Assembly (NCBI GenBank): GCA_002428805.1
Contig: DIXX01000047.1
Span: forward strand, 8,581-58,290
Direction of reading: 5' to 3'
Origin: Cetobacterium sp. UBA6069
GTDB taxonomy: Bacteria > Fusobacteriota > Fusobacteriia > Fusobacteriales > Fusobacteriaceae
Length of the DNA: 49,710 nucleotides
The position numbers and the translations under genes were made by a program. The notes under the pieces were generated by a model. The model saw only the letters and a program-made list of their open reading frames with translations. It was not told the DNA's origin and did no database searches. Shown in pieces: positions 8,144 through 16,059 of this stretch (positions are counted from its first letter, which is position 1; the number at the start of each line of letters is the position of its first letter).

Positions 8144-10423
8144 TTACTTGTTTTGAGAAGCATAAAAATTAATTAAACTTCCTTCTAAAATTATCTGCTC
8201 ATCCTCTTTTGAAAGCTCTCCTAAATGAAGTTCTATAGTTTTTGCTACGTCACCTCTAATTAAAGTAGCTTTAATTTTTGAAGATTTTTCTATAATTTCT
8301 TGTCTTATTCCTTCTATATAAATGTAATCATCTCTTTGTAACTCATTCATTAATTCTTCTGGAGCTGTAAAAGGAATCATCCCCCAATTTATAAGGTTTG
8401 ATCTATACCTTTTTGTTGCATACTCCTTTGATATATTCGCTACTCCACCTAATACTCTTTGACACGAAGCTGCTTGTTCTCTAGCAGAACCATCTCCAGG
8501 TTTCACAGCATAAATCACACTTCCAAATCCTGTTTTCTCTAAGAACCCTTCTTTTTCTATTCCCATTACTTTTGTTATTGTATTTGTTAAATTTTCCAAG
8601 TCATTTGATAAGTTTTCTTTGTTTGCTTTTACAATTTCCTGTCTTTCCAGCTCTAATTTTTGAATCTCTTTCGCTGCAGGTACATATTTAGGATCTCTTC
8701 TAGAAAGAGTATAATCAGACATTTTTTTAGGATTTGATCTAAGAGAAGCTGCATCTCCAGAAGGAATAAGCTCATCCGTTGTAGTTACTTCATCCTTTAT
8801 AACCGAAGCTACTTTTAATAAAATATTCTCTTGAAGAGATATCATATCAGGCCAATCTGTGATATTAGGTCCTAACTTTATAACTTCTTCCTCTTTAGGA
8901 TTTTTAAATCCATTATATACTCTTGCATATGGTTTTGTATCATACTCATATTCATAATCATTCTCTTCTTTTATTACATCAGTTGCCGCTGTTAAAAAAC
9001 CTCCATTTAATGCTGTTGCTGCAATCGATTTAGCATCCATTAAAGCGACATATGCTATTTGATTATCATTTGGTTTTGATCCCTCTCTATTCGGGAAATT
9101 TCTAGTTGTATGTCTTATCGATAAACTTTGATTTGCTGGAATATCTCCCGCTCCAAAGCAAGGACCACAGAAAGCTGTTTTTATGATTGCACCTGATTGT
9201 AAAAGAGACTTTGCACTTCCATCATCTAAAAGCTTAGAATATATAGGTGTACTTGCAGGATAAATATTCAGTGTAAAATAATCATCAGTTAAATTATGAT
9301 TATTCAGAATTTTAGCTGCATCGTGAATGTTTTCATAAGTTCCTCCTGCACATCCTGCAATTTCTGCTTGATCTACCTTCAGTTTTCCATTTACTATTTT
9401 ATCTTTTAAATTTATAACAATCTCTGGATTATCAATTTGTTGTCTGATCTCTTTTTCAGTTTCTGTTAATATCTTTTCTAAGTTTTCATTTAACTCTTTT
9501 ATAGAATAAACATTACTTGGGTGGAATGGAAGTGCAATCATCGATTCTACTTTATCTAACTCTATGTGAACCATTCCATCATAACATGCCATCTCTCCTG
9601 GAGTCAGTTGCTTATACTCCTCTACTCTTTTATGAGTTTCAAAATACTCTTTAACTTTTTCATCTGTTACCCAAATTGATGAAAGACATGTTGTTTCTGT
9701 TGTCATTACATCAATTCCATTTCTAAAGTCTATAGATAAATTGTGAATTCCAGGTCCCACAAATTCAAGAATTGTATTTTTTACAAACCCATTTTTAAAT
9801 ACTTTTCCTATCATTGCTAAAGCAACATCTTGAGGTCCAATTCCTAATTTTGGCTTTCCTTCTAAATATACTGCTATAACTTTAGGCATCGAAACATCAT
9901 AAGTATTGCTTAATAGCTGCTTTACTATCTCTCCTCCACCTTCTCCAATTCCCATAGTACCTAATGCACCGTATCTTGTATGGCTATCTGTTCCTAAAAT
10001 CATTTTACCGCATCCTGCCATTACCTCTCTCATATATTGATGAATTACAGCTTGATGTGGTGGCACATAAATTCCACCATACTTCTTTGCAGCTGTTAAT
10101 CCAAATAAATGGTCATCATCATTTAAGGTTCCTCCAACAGCACATAATGAGTTGTGACAATTTGTTAATATATAAGGGATTGGAAACTCTTTTAATCCAC
10201 TTGCTTTTGCTGTTTGAATAACACCAACATATGTTAAATCATGTGATGTCAAAGAATCAAATTTTAACTTTAATTCTTGATCACTATTTGAATGGTTATG
10301 ATTCATTAGTATTGAATAAGAAATAGTATTTTTTTTCCCAAGCTCTACTGATACCTCCACCGCATTCTCTAAAACCTCTTTATTATTTTTTAACCATATA
10401 GGTCCTTTTTTTAAAGTAATCAT
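8144..10423 (-). CDS. Aconitase-family hydratase (YbhJ-like)
   Basis: 759 aa. Landmarks of the aconitase superfamily are in order: GTDSHT (144-149), a first [4Fe-4S] ligand in GCAGGTYEN (Cys 358), the pair CGPC (Cys 419, 422), the substrate-binding NFPNREG (about 442-448), and a C-terminal swivel domain from about 550 with GDGSAREQAA and YRSNLINWGM. The Cys spacing and length fit the E. coli YbhJ branch rather than AcnA/AcnB. It likely hydrates or dehydrates a tricarboxylate handled by the neighbouring PrpF-family isomerase. It is in the operon permease, hydratase, isomerase, with a GGAGG 23 bp downstream of the permease stop. Confidence 0.85.
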   Translation of the reverse strand: MITLKKGPIWLKNNKEVLENAVEVSVELGKKNTISYSILMNHNHSNSDQELKLKFDSLTSHDLTYVGVIQTAKASGLKEFPIPYILTNCHNSLCAVGGTLNDDDHLFGLTAAKKYGGIYVPPHQAVIHQYMREVMAGCGKMILGTDSHTRYGALGTMGIGEGGGEIVKQLLSNTYDVSMPKVIAVYLEGKPKLGIGPQDVALAMIGKVFKNGFVKNTILEFVGPGIHNLSIDFRNGIDVMTTETTCLSSIWVTDEKVKEYFETHKRVEEYKQLTPGEMACYDGMVHIELDKVESMIALPFHPSNVYSIKELNENLEKILTETEKEIRQQIDNPEIVINLKDKIVNGKLKVDQAEIAGCAGGTYENIHDAAKILNNHNLTDDYFTLNIYPASTPIYSKLLDDGSAKSLLQSGAIIKTAFCGPCFGAGDIPANQSLSIRHTTRNFPNREGSKPNDNQIAYVALMDAKSIAATALNGGFLTAATDVIKEENDYEYEYDTKPYARVYNGFKNPKEEEVIKLGPNITDWPDMISLQENILLKVASVIKDEVTTTDELIPSGDAASLRSNPKKMSDYTLSRRDPKYVPAAKEIQKLELERQEIVKANKENLSNDLENLTNTITKVMGIEKEGFLEKTGFGSVIYAVKPGDGSAREQAASCQRVLGGVANISKEYATKRYRSNLINWGMIPFTAPEELMNELQRDDYIYIEGIRQEIIEKSSKIKATLIRGDVAKTIELHLGELSKEDEQIILEGSLINFYASQNK

Positions 10424-10446
10424 AATTTTGTCCTCCTAATTTACTA

Positions 10447-11715
10447 TTAATAAAATAATTTATATACTCCTAAAGATGATAATAATACATTTATAAGCAC
10501 ACATCCAATCGCTATACCAAATAGCTTTCCAAACAGCTTATTTTGTTCTTCTTGACTTGAATCCGTAGCTGCCATGTATGCTGCTAATATTAATCCCCCA
10601 CCTGTTGATGCAGGGCTGAATGCTGCTGAAAACGATGCAGTTATAACCACACTTTGAAGCTCAATAAAACTAACTGATGATGGGAAAGTATTTACTATAT
10701 TTGGAAGAGCAGGTATCATCGTCGGCATAACAACTCCCGTTGTAGAACTGAAGAATGATAACACACTACTCGTGATTGAAAGTATCGGAGCAACCGTTCT
10801 AGGTGTCATAATTGATAATAAAGAATCCGATATTATTTGAACTCCTCCTAACTCTTCAACAATGTTCATCAATACTCCAACTCCACAAATTAATATTAAT
10901 GTTCCCCATGGAACAGATGAAAGAGCTTTTTTTTCATTACACACTTTCAAAACCATCAATATATTTGCCACAAAAAATGATGCTAGTCCTACATTGATTC
11001 CAATCCCTATTACAAGTATCATCATCACTACTATTCCCATTAAAGTAATCTTTTGATTTTTATCAAACTTTTCAAGATCATCACTTTTTAGAACTTTAAT
11101 CTCTTCATTCTCTACATCATTTTTATTTCTATAAGAAAAAATAAATACTACAAATAAAATCGCTGACCATAATATAACATTTAGCATCACAGGAATTGAA
11201 AAGTTTGAATAACCTGCTCTTTCACCTAATGTAAGTCCTATTATTCCCGCTGGTGTTAATGGTGACATTGCAAAACCATTAGATGCCAATTTTGCTACAA
11301 GTGCTAATAAAATTGGATTTTGATTCATATAAACAGCTATTGTTACAGCAACAACTGTCATCAATGCTCCTATTGGGATATTTCCTGGTCCTATAGCTGA
11401 AAGAATCCCTGTTACTAAAAAGATAATTATTGGAACTAAAAATGTTTTTTTACCTACAAGTGCAACTGCTTTTTTAGCTAGTAATTCTAGAGTTCCATTT
11501 ATTTGAGCTATTCCAAATAAAAAAGTAACTCCTACTAATGTTATAAACATCGCTGCATCAAAACCACTTAATATCTGCTTATCACTTATTCCTCCAAGCT
11601 TTCCTAAAATGATAGAAAATCCAATTGCAAGAATACCTATGTTAACTTTTCTCCAAAAGCCTATTCCAACAACCATGATTAAAAAAAACAATGAAACTAA
11701 ACTTAAATTTTGCAT
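10447..11715 (-). CDS. Carboxylate permease of the ion-transporter (SLC13/MatC-like) superfamily
   Basis: 422 aa, with about 11-12 hydrophobic segments. Features include the hairpin SAIGPGNIPIGAL (about 110-122), a hydrophilic central loop (about 197-222, KNDVENEEIKVLKSDD by position), and a C-terminal repeat with SSTTGVVMPTMIPALPN and SAAFSPASTGGGL, which correspond to the re-entrant loops of dicarboxylate/tricarboxylate symporters. It is the first gene of the operon with the aconitase- and PrpF-family genes, so it probably imports their substrate. E. coli has a comparable set (ybhI with ybhH and ybhJ). The promoter lies in the 188-bp divergent region shared with the LysR gene. Confidence 0.75.
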   Translation of the reverse strand: MQNLSLVSLFFLIMVVGIGFWRKVNIGILAIGFSIILGKLGGISDKQILSGFDAAMFITLVGVTFLFGIAQINGTLELLAKKAVALVGKKTFLVPIIIFLVTGILSAIGPGNIPIGALMTVVAVTIAVYMNQNPILLALVAKLASNGFAMSPLTPAGIIGLTLGERAGYSNFSIPVMLNVILWSAILFVVFIFSYRNKNDVENEEIKVLKSDDLEKFDKNQKITLMGIVVMMILVIGIGINVGLASFFVANILMVLKVCNEKKALSSVPWGTLILICGVGVLMNIVEELGGVQIISDSLLSIMTPRTVAPILSITSSVLSFFSSTTGVVMPTMIPALPNIVNTFPSSVSFIELQSVVITASFSAAFSPASTGGGLILAAYMAATDSSQEEQNKLFGKLFGIAIGCVLINVLLSSLGVYKLFY

Positions 11716-11785
11716 ATTTTAACTCCTCTCACATATTTTTCTTCGTTTTTTGTTTATTTCAAATATTAACAAAACACTTTGTTTG

Positions 11786-11833
11786 ATTATATATCTTTTT
11801 TTGTTGCATTACCAATTCGTTTTATAGTATAAT
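11786..11833. promoter_or_regulatory. Overlapping divergent promoters of the carboxylate operon and its LysR gene
   Basis: Plus strand: TTGCAT (11804-11809), 18 bp, TATAAT (11828-11833), reading into the LysR gene. Minus strand: TTGGTA (complement of 11810-11815), 18 bp, TATAAT (complement of 11786-11791), reading into the permease operon. The two -35 regions abut at 11804-11815, the usual arrangement for a LysR regulator that represses itself and activates the divergent operon. Confidence 0.6.
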
Positions 11834-11903
11834 AGCTATAATATTTTCTTATCGTTTTTTGTTTTTAAATTATTATTTCTTATATTTATTGAAAGGAGAT
11901 TAA

Positions 11904-12806
11904 ATGGATTTAGATAAATTAAATTATTTTATTGTCATTAATGAAGAGAAAAACTTTACAAAAGCCGCCAAAAAACTTTTTATTACACAACCAGCTTTAA
12001 GCCAATACATTTCAACCGTAGAAAATGAATTAAATACTAAGTTATTTGATAGAAGTTCTCATCCAATAAAACTTACGACTTCTGGAGAAATTTTCATAAG
12101 AAATGCAAAAGAATTACTAAATATAAAAAGTAATATGATTAGAGAGATTAACAATGCCGGAAAAAATTATATCGGTACATTAAAAATTGGAATCTCTCCA
12201 TTTAGAAGCCCTTATATGCTTCCTAAGGTTTTGTCTAAAATAGCTAAAGATTATCCACGGATTAAACTTTTGATATTTGAAAAGAATTCAAAAGAGATAG
12301 AACAAATGCTAGAAACTGGAGAACTTGATCTTGCAATTCTCTCACTTCCTTTAAGCAGTAAAAACTTTTCTTTCACTGAGTTTTACAACGAGGAAACTTT
12401 TATTATCACTCCTAAAAATGATTTTTATTTGACAATATCTGAAAATGGATTTATATCTTTAGAGAAACTTAAAAATGAGATGTTCATTTTACCAAATAAA
12501 AAAATTAAATTAAGAGAAAAAATAGATTTTTTATTTTATAACAATAATATGGCTCCTAATATATTTTTAGAAGCTGAAACACAAGAATCTATTTTATCTT
12601 TTATTGAATCTGGATTAGGTATCGGTTTTGCTTCTAAAATGAGTTTAGATTATAAAAATTGGAAAAATGATTTATTACACTTTTCTATAAAAGAGGAAAA
12701 ACTCTTCAGAAGATTTGTTGTTGCTTTTAAAGCAGATAGGACATTAAATGAAATTGAAAATAAGTTTATTGACTTATTGATTGAAAGTTTATCAAATAAA
12801 AAATAG
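11904..12806 (+). CDS. LysR-family regulator of the divergent carboxylate operon
   Basis: 300 aa, standard length. The N-terminal winged helix-turn-helix is typical (LNYFIVINEEKNFTKAAKKL, then ITQPALSQYISTVENEL and LFDRS; residues 5-60). The effector domain begins near 90 (IGTLKIGISPF) and contains GELDLAIL and GLGIGF. AAAGGAG precedes the ATG. Divergent placement from the permease/hydratase/isomerase operon suggests that it senses the transported acid or its isomer and activates that operon. Its C-terminal domain is closely similar to the LysR fragment at the start of the window, so the two regulators may recognise related effectors. Confidence 0.9.
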   Translation: MDLDKLNYFIVINEEKNFTKAAKKLFITQPALSQYISTVENELNTKLFDRSSHPIKLTTSGEIFIRNAKELLNIKSNMIREINNAGKNYIGTLKIGISPFRSPYMLPKVLSKIAKDYPRIKLLIFEKNSKEIEQMLETGELDLAILSLPLSSKNFSFTEFYNEETFIITPKNDFYLTISENGFISLEKLKNEMFILPNKKIKLREKIDFLFYNNNMAPNIFLEAETQESILSFIESGLGIGFASKMSLDYKNWKNDLLHFSIKEEKLFRRFVVAFKADRTLNEIENKFIDLLIESLSNKK

Positions 12807-12832
12807 CCTCAAATTTACGAGGCTATTTTTTT
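12799..12832. terminator. Bidirectional intrinsic terminator overlapping the LysR stop
   Basis: A 12-bp stem (AAAAATAGCCTC at 12799-12810 with its complement 12819-12830) has an 8-nt loop and a T tail. It begins inside the last codons of the LysR gene and lies directly before the convergent DhaM stop at 12835. Confidence 0.88.
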
Positions 12833-12834
12833 GC

Positions 12835-13230
12835 TTAAATCTTACTTAAAATTTTAAAATCTTTTAATTCATCTACAAGTTCATGAATAGTAAGTTTCTC
12901 ATCATTTATAGCCATAGCCATTATGGCACCTTCAACTAGAGGAGCGTCCATAATTTTTATTTTATCTTTGTCGTAATCACCTTCTAAAAATTCTATAGCT
13001 AACTCTGAATTCATTATAGAGCTTCCTAAATCTCCAAAAATAACTACTCCATCTTTTGTGTAAGCTTTTTTTATTGCTTCAGCTATTATTAAAGGATCTG
13101 AACCTAGATGCTCTCCACTTGTTCCACTTCCATTAATTATAGGAAAATCATACCTTTTCATTTCATTACATAACTCTATTACCTCATGAGCTAATTTTTT
13201 ACTATGAGAAACAATTACAAATCCTAGCAT
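12835..13230 (-). CDS. dhaM: PTS-dependent dihydroxyacetone kinase, phosphotransferase subunit DhaM
   Basis: 131 aa. A mannose-family EIIA fold with the phosphorylatable His at position 9 (IVSHSKKLA), a GSGTSGEHLGSDP loop that matches DhaM rather than sugar EIIA domains, and VIFGDLGSSIMNSE. DhaM takes phosphate from HPr and passes it to ADP bound on DhaL, so that DhaK can phosphorylate dihydroxyacetone. The long multi-domain form of E. coli is absent; this is the single-domain form. No dhaK or dhaL is in the window, so this copy is an orphan with its own promoter (13275-13303) and GGAGG. Confidence 0.88.
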   Translation of the reverse strand: MLGFVIVSHSKKLAHEVIELCNEMKRYDFPIINGSGTSGEHLGSDPLIIAEAIKKAYTKDGVVIFGDLGSSIMNSELAIEFLEGDYDKDKIKIMDAPLVEGAIMAMAINDEKLTIHELVDELKDFKILSKI

Positions 13231-13274
13231 TTCTTCCTCCTAATTTTAAAGATATATCAGTTACCTATTATCTT

Positions 13275-13303
13275 TATATACTTCACTTTTTTTTCTTTGT
13301 CAA
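13275..13303 (-). promoter_or_regulatory. Promoter of dhaM
   Basis: On the minus strand, TTGACA (complement of 13298-13303), a 17-bp spacer, and TATATA (13275-13280). Confidence 0.65.
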
Positions 13304-13324
13304 ATAATTGTCTCTGAAAAAATC

Positions 13325-13355
13325 AAAAAAGAACCTGAATTTCAGATCCTTTTTT
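13325..13355 (-). terminator. Intrinsic terminator of the membrane hydrolase gene
   Basis: On the minus strand a stem of about 13 bp with two G-T pairs (GGATCTG with CAGGTTC, extended by A/T pairs) is followed by a T run. It begins 6 bp after the hydrolase stop codon. Confidence 0.7.
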
Positions 13356-13360
13356 CTTTA

Positions 13361-14770
13361 TTATTCCAACTCTTTTTTTATATCATTTTCTATATATTCA
13401 AAGAATTCATTATATCTAATTCTATAAAGAAGGTTCGGAGATAAATAGAGTGAATTATTTTCACCTTTCAATCTTAAATCACCCAAAATAGATTTTTGAC
13501 CATATATCAAATTATTTGGAGAGATTGGAATCGACACATGTGATAAAGAAAAATTAGATTCATTCCATTTTAAATTCGTATTTTTCTCGTCGGAAAATTG
13601 ACCATTACGATAATTTAATATCTCTACCTCATCATCTTTTTTAGTTTTATAATTGGAGATAAAAGAAACATCAAATTTAAAATCTAAATCAAGAGCTTCC
13701 TCTCTTAAATTTAGATTAATCAAATTAGGCTTAAAAAACTCTTCAAATTTTCTATTTATATCAAAGATAACTAGTTTATTACTCGGATTTTCAAATTTAA
13801 AAAAGATATCATAAAGATCTTTATCCAATACTGTTGAATCCACAAGTGAAGTATAGCTATATACTGGTGGTAAATCCATTTTTTCTTTTTTACTTAACTT
13901 CATAAAATTCATTTTAGCCTTTTTTATTAAATAATAAACTTGAATTCCAGAGTTTTTTGGAAACGAATTATATTTTGCTGGATCATACTCTGGATTTATA
14001 TCTAACCACTGAAATTTTTTAAATCCAGGAATTAAACTCACCCAAGAATCCAAAAAACCAAACTTTGCTGCTGGAGAAACTCCCATAGCTGGTGACAACC
14101 AAAATATTTTTTTAGGTTTTAATAAATCTTTATCTTTTTTTATACTACTAGTTACATATTGAAGAGTTGCAGCTGCTCCTGTTGAAAATCCAACCATATA
14201 AAAATCTGGATTTTTTACATCTTTCAACTTTTGCTTTATCATTTTCGAACCAAAAATAGCTACATCCTCAAAATCTTTTTGAGAAATTTTTACAAGCTCT
14301 CCAGGATATGTTCCATGATATTTATATCTCAAACCTAATACGTAATACCCATTTTCATAAAACACATTAGCGATATCTTTCATCATAAAAGGAGAATCTG
14401 TTAGACCATGTAACAGCAAAACTGCACCTTTTATATTTTCTGGTATCATTTGAAATGATGCATTAATATTGTTTCCTTCTTTGTCTAACGAAGATAAAAC
14501 TCCATTTTTGGAAAATCTTGTTAAATTATCTACAGAATCCACTTCAACCTCTGAAAATGCTTCTTTTAGAAAATTTTTTTCTGCATCTAAATACTCCTCT
14601 ATTGTTTTAAATTTTCTATAATCCGGTTCTTTATATGAGCTTTTATCATGCCATTTTTTTAACTCCGGTGCAAATCTATTATATATATAGGCTCTTATAA
14701 ATTGAATAGAAATTATTATAACAATTAAAAAAATAATTATTTTTCTTAAAACTTCAACTAATTTTTTCAT
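13361..14770 (-). CDS. Membrane-anchored alpha/beta hydrolase
   Basis: 469 aa. One N-terminal transmembrane helix (about residues 9-27, rich in Ile) without a clear cleavage site anchors the protein. The hydrolase domain starts near 110 with GAVLLLHGLTDSPFMM (oxyanion region) and has the nucleophile elbow GFSTGA (about residue 196). The layout is like monoacylglycerol lipase/lysophospholipase enzymes. The C-terminal third (about 330-469) is less typical and may hold the catalytic acid and His (SLSHVSIP is a candidate). It has no operon partners and is bracketed by terminators. Lipid or ester substrate is likely, but the specificity is unknown. Confidence 0.75.
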   Translation of the reverse strand: MKKLVEVLRKIIIFLIVIIISIQFIRAYIYNRFAPELKKWHDKSSYKEPDYRKFKTIEEYLDAEKNFLKEAFSEVEVDSVDNLTRFSKNGVLSSLDKEGNNINASFQMIPENIKGAVLLLHGLTDSPFMMKDIANVFYENGYYVLGLRYKYHGTYPGELVKISQKDFEDVAIFGSKMIKQKLKDVKNPDFYMVGFSTGAAATLQYVTSSIKKDKDLLKPKKIFWLSPAMGVSPAAKFGFLDSWVSLIPGFKKFQWLDINPEYDPAKYNSFPKNSGIQVYYLIKKAKMNFMKLSKKEKMDLPPVYSYTSLVDSTVLDKDLYDIFFKFENPSNKLVIFDINRKFEEFFKPNLINLNLREEALDLDFKFDVSFISNYKTKKDDEVEILNYRNGQFSDEKNTNLKWNESNFSLSHVSIPISPNNLIYGQKSILGDLRLKGENNSLYLSPNLLYRIRYNEFFEYIENDIKKELE

Positions 14771-14798
14771 TTTTAGCTCCTATTTAATTTTTTTATGA

Positions 14799-14846
14799 AA
14801 AGAAGGCTACCCACAAACTTTTTATAATTTGACAGTAGCCTTCTTT
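14799..14846 (-). terminator. Intrinsic terminator after the TSCPD gene
   Basis: A 12-bp perfect stem (14799-14810 with 14835-14846) encloses a 24-nt loop and is followed on the minus strand by a T-rich stretch. It ends the Rrf2-TSCPD transcript. Confidence 0.75.
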
Positions 14847-14878
14847 TTTATTTTCACTTCAATTTTTTAGTTAACTAT

Positions 14879-15118
14879 TTAAATTAACTCTCTCAATAAT
14901 TTAGCTAATTGATCTGGGCAAGATGTTCCTCTTGAAGAACAACCAATCCCTTCTAATCTTTTTATAACTTCCTCGATAGACATTCCTTCAACTAATTTTT
15001 CGATAGCAACTGTATTTCCGTCACATCCTCCAAAAAATTCTATTTTCTCGATAATATTCCCGTTTAATTCTACTCCAATCTCTTTTGCACAAACACCCTT
15101 AGTTTTTAAAATTTTCAT
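14879..15118 (-). CDS. TSCPD-domain protein (TIGR03905-like)
   Basis: 79 aa. The whole protein matches the short TSCPD-domain family, named for the motif near the end (RGTSCPDQLAKLL). Cys residues at 9, 32, 60 and 67 and the segment FFGGCDGNTVAI are conserved-looking. The same domain occurs at the C-terminus of some class II ribonucleotide reductases and as this stand-alone form, whose function is unknown; metal binding by the Cys residues is plausible. It lies 45 bp downstream of the Rrf2 gene in one transcript, so an iron-sulfur or cysteine-related role is a reasonable guess only. Confidence 0.82.
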   Translation of the reverse strand: MKILKTKGVCAKEIGVELNGNIIEKIEFFGGCDGNTVAIEKLVEGMSIEEVIKRLEGIGCSSRGTSCPDQLAKLLRELI

Positions 15119-15163
15119 TCCTAAAATCTCCCTTTTCTCTTCTTAATAAGTACTAAATATTAT

Positions 15164-15580
15164 TTAAACAGTGTATCCTGAACAATTATCTAACTTATCC
15201 ATAGTTATTTTTTCTAACTCTTCTTTAATTTTTAAATTTACTTCTTCTAATTTACATCTTAAGCCACATAAAGCCATTTTAGATCCTGTGCATGTTGTTT
15301 TGTCTTCAAAGCAACCATTAACTTTTACCCCACCCTCTAAAACTCTAACTATATCATACACGCTAATCTCTTCAGGTTTTTTTGCTGCTACATAACCACC
15401 TTTGGCACCACGAAATGATTCTACTAAATCAGATGAAGTTAATTTTCCAAGAATTTTCAGTGTAAATCTTATAGATACACCTGAAATTTCAGAAATCTCC
15501 TTTGCATCCATTTTCCTATTTGCTTCACACAGTAAAAGTACAATTCTTATACCATAATCAACTTCTCTACTAATTAACAT
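15164..15580 (-). CDS. Rrf2-family transcriptional regulator, probably iron-sulfur dependent
   Basis: 138 aa from the ATG at 15580. This start was chosen over an in-frame ATG 45 bp further upstream because GGAGG lies 4 bp before it and the protein then begins MLISREVDYGIR, the usual Rrf2 N-terminus. The winged helix-turn-helix (AKEISEISGVSIRFTLKILGKL, by position 25-46) is followed by FRGAKGGYVAAK, typical of Rrf2/IscR. Cys residues occur as C-x6-C-x7-C-x3-C (about 88-107), so an Fe-S cluster could be held, but the spacing differs from IscR. It is probably autoregulated and controls the TSCPD gene; its promoter is at 15614-15642. Confidence 0.87.
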   Translation of the reverse strand: MLISREVDYGIRIVLLLCEANRKMDAKEISEISGVSIRFTLKILGKLTSSDLVESFRGAKGGYVAAKKPEEISVYDIVRVLEGGVKVNGCFEDKTTCTGSKMALCGLRCKLEEVNLKIKEELEKITMDKLDNCSGYTV

Positions 15581-15613
15581 TATTCCTCCAAATTTTAAAA
15601 TTTCAATATTAAT

Positions 15614-15642
15614 ATTGTAGACCATTTTCCCTTATAAATCAA
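15614..15642 (-). promoter_or_regulatory. Promoter of the Rrf2-TSCPD operon
   Basis: On the minus strand, TTGATT (complement of 15637-15642), a 17-bp spacer and TACAAT (complement of 15614-15619). Transcription would start near 15607, placing the alternative upstream ATG (15625) before the start site, which supports the start at 15580. Confidence 0.65.
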
Positions 15643-15674
15643 TACATATTTTATATAAATTCAATAAAATCTAT

Positions 15675-15881
15675 CTAATTAAACAATATAAAAAAAAGTA
15701 CAACTATAAAATCAACTATAAACATTTTAGTAAATAAACTTTTTCTATACATAGGATTACTAAACAATCGTACGTAATCATCTATTTTTAAGTATCCTTT
15801 ATATTTTTCATTCATGAAAAAATATGTAAACGCATCGAAAGTTAGTACTATTAAGTTATATATTATTAGCCTTTGTACCAT
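15675..15881 (-). CDS. Small two-helix membrane protein of unknown function
   Basis: 68 aa. Two hydrophobic segments (about residues 5-22 and 53-67) flank a charged, aromatic middle (MNEKYKGYLKIDDYVRLF). The ATG is preceded by AGGAGGGG, and a good promoter lies upstream (15916-15944), so it is likely expressed. No family is recognised. It is divergent from the coiled-coil gene at 16060 and may or may not belong to that gene block. Both termini would face the same side if the segments span once each. Confidence 0.6.
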   Translation of the reverse strand: MVQRLIIYNLIVLTFDAFTYFFMNEKYKGYLKIDDYVRLFSNPMYRKSLFTKMFIVDFIVVLFFILFN

Positions 15882-15915
15882 GGTCCCCTCCTATAGTTTT
15901 CTTATTTATAGTAAT

Positions 15916-15944
15916 ATATTACTTTATGTATCATATATTGTCAA
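15916..15944 (-). promoter_or_regulatory. Promoter of the small membrane protein gene
   Basis: On the minus strand, TTGACA (complement of 15939-15944), a 17-bp spacer and TAATAT (complement of 15916-15921). Confidence 0.65.
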
Positions 15945-15970
15945 ATATTTGAAGAATCCTATATTTTAAA

Positions 15971-15999
15971 TTGAATTTTTGATTAAAATGAATTATAAT
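15971..15999 (+). promoter_or_regulatory. Promoter of the coiled-coil/HHH-protein transcript
   Basis: TTGAAT (15971-15976), a 17-bp spacer and a perfect TATAAT (15994-15999), 60 bp before the coiled-coil gene. Confidence 0.7.
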
Positions 16000-16059
16000 G
16001 TTAGCAGTTAGTATAATATCTATATATAAATAATCTATTAATATATAAGGGGGAGAGAA

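Noticed and set aside
15581..15625. N-terminal extension of the Rrf2 protein from an upstream ATG
   Set aside because: It lies before the predicted transcription start, and the GGAGG is placed for the ATG at 15580.
15882..16059. Search for tRNA, riboswitch or attachment site in the divergent region
   Set aside because: Only two ordinary promoters were seen; no cloverleaf, aptamer or direct-repeat att structure.
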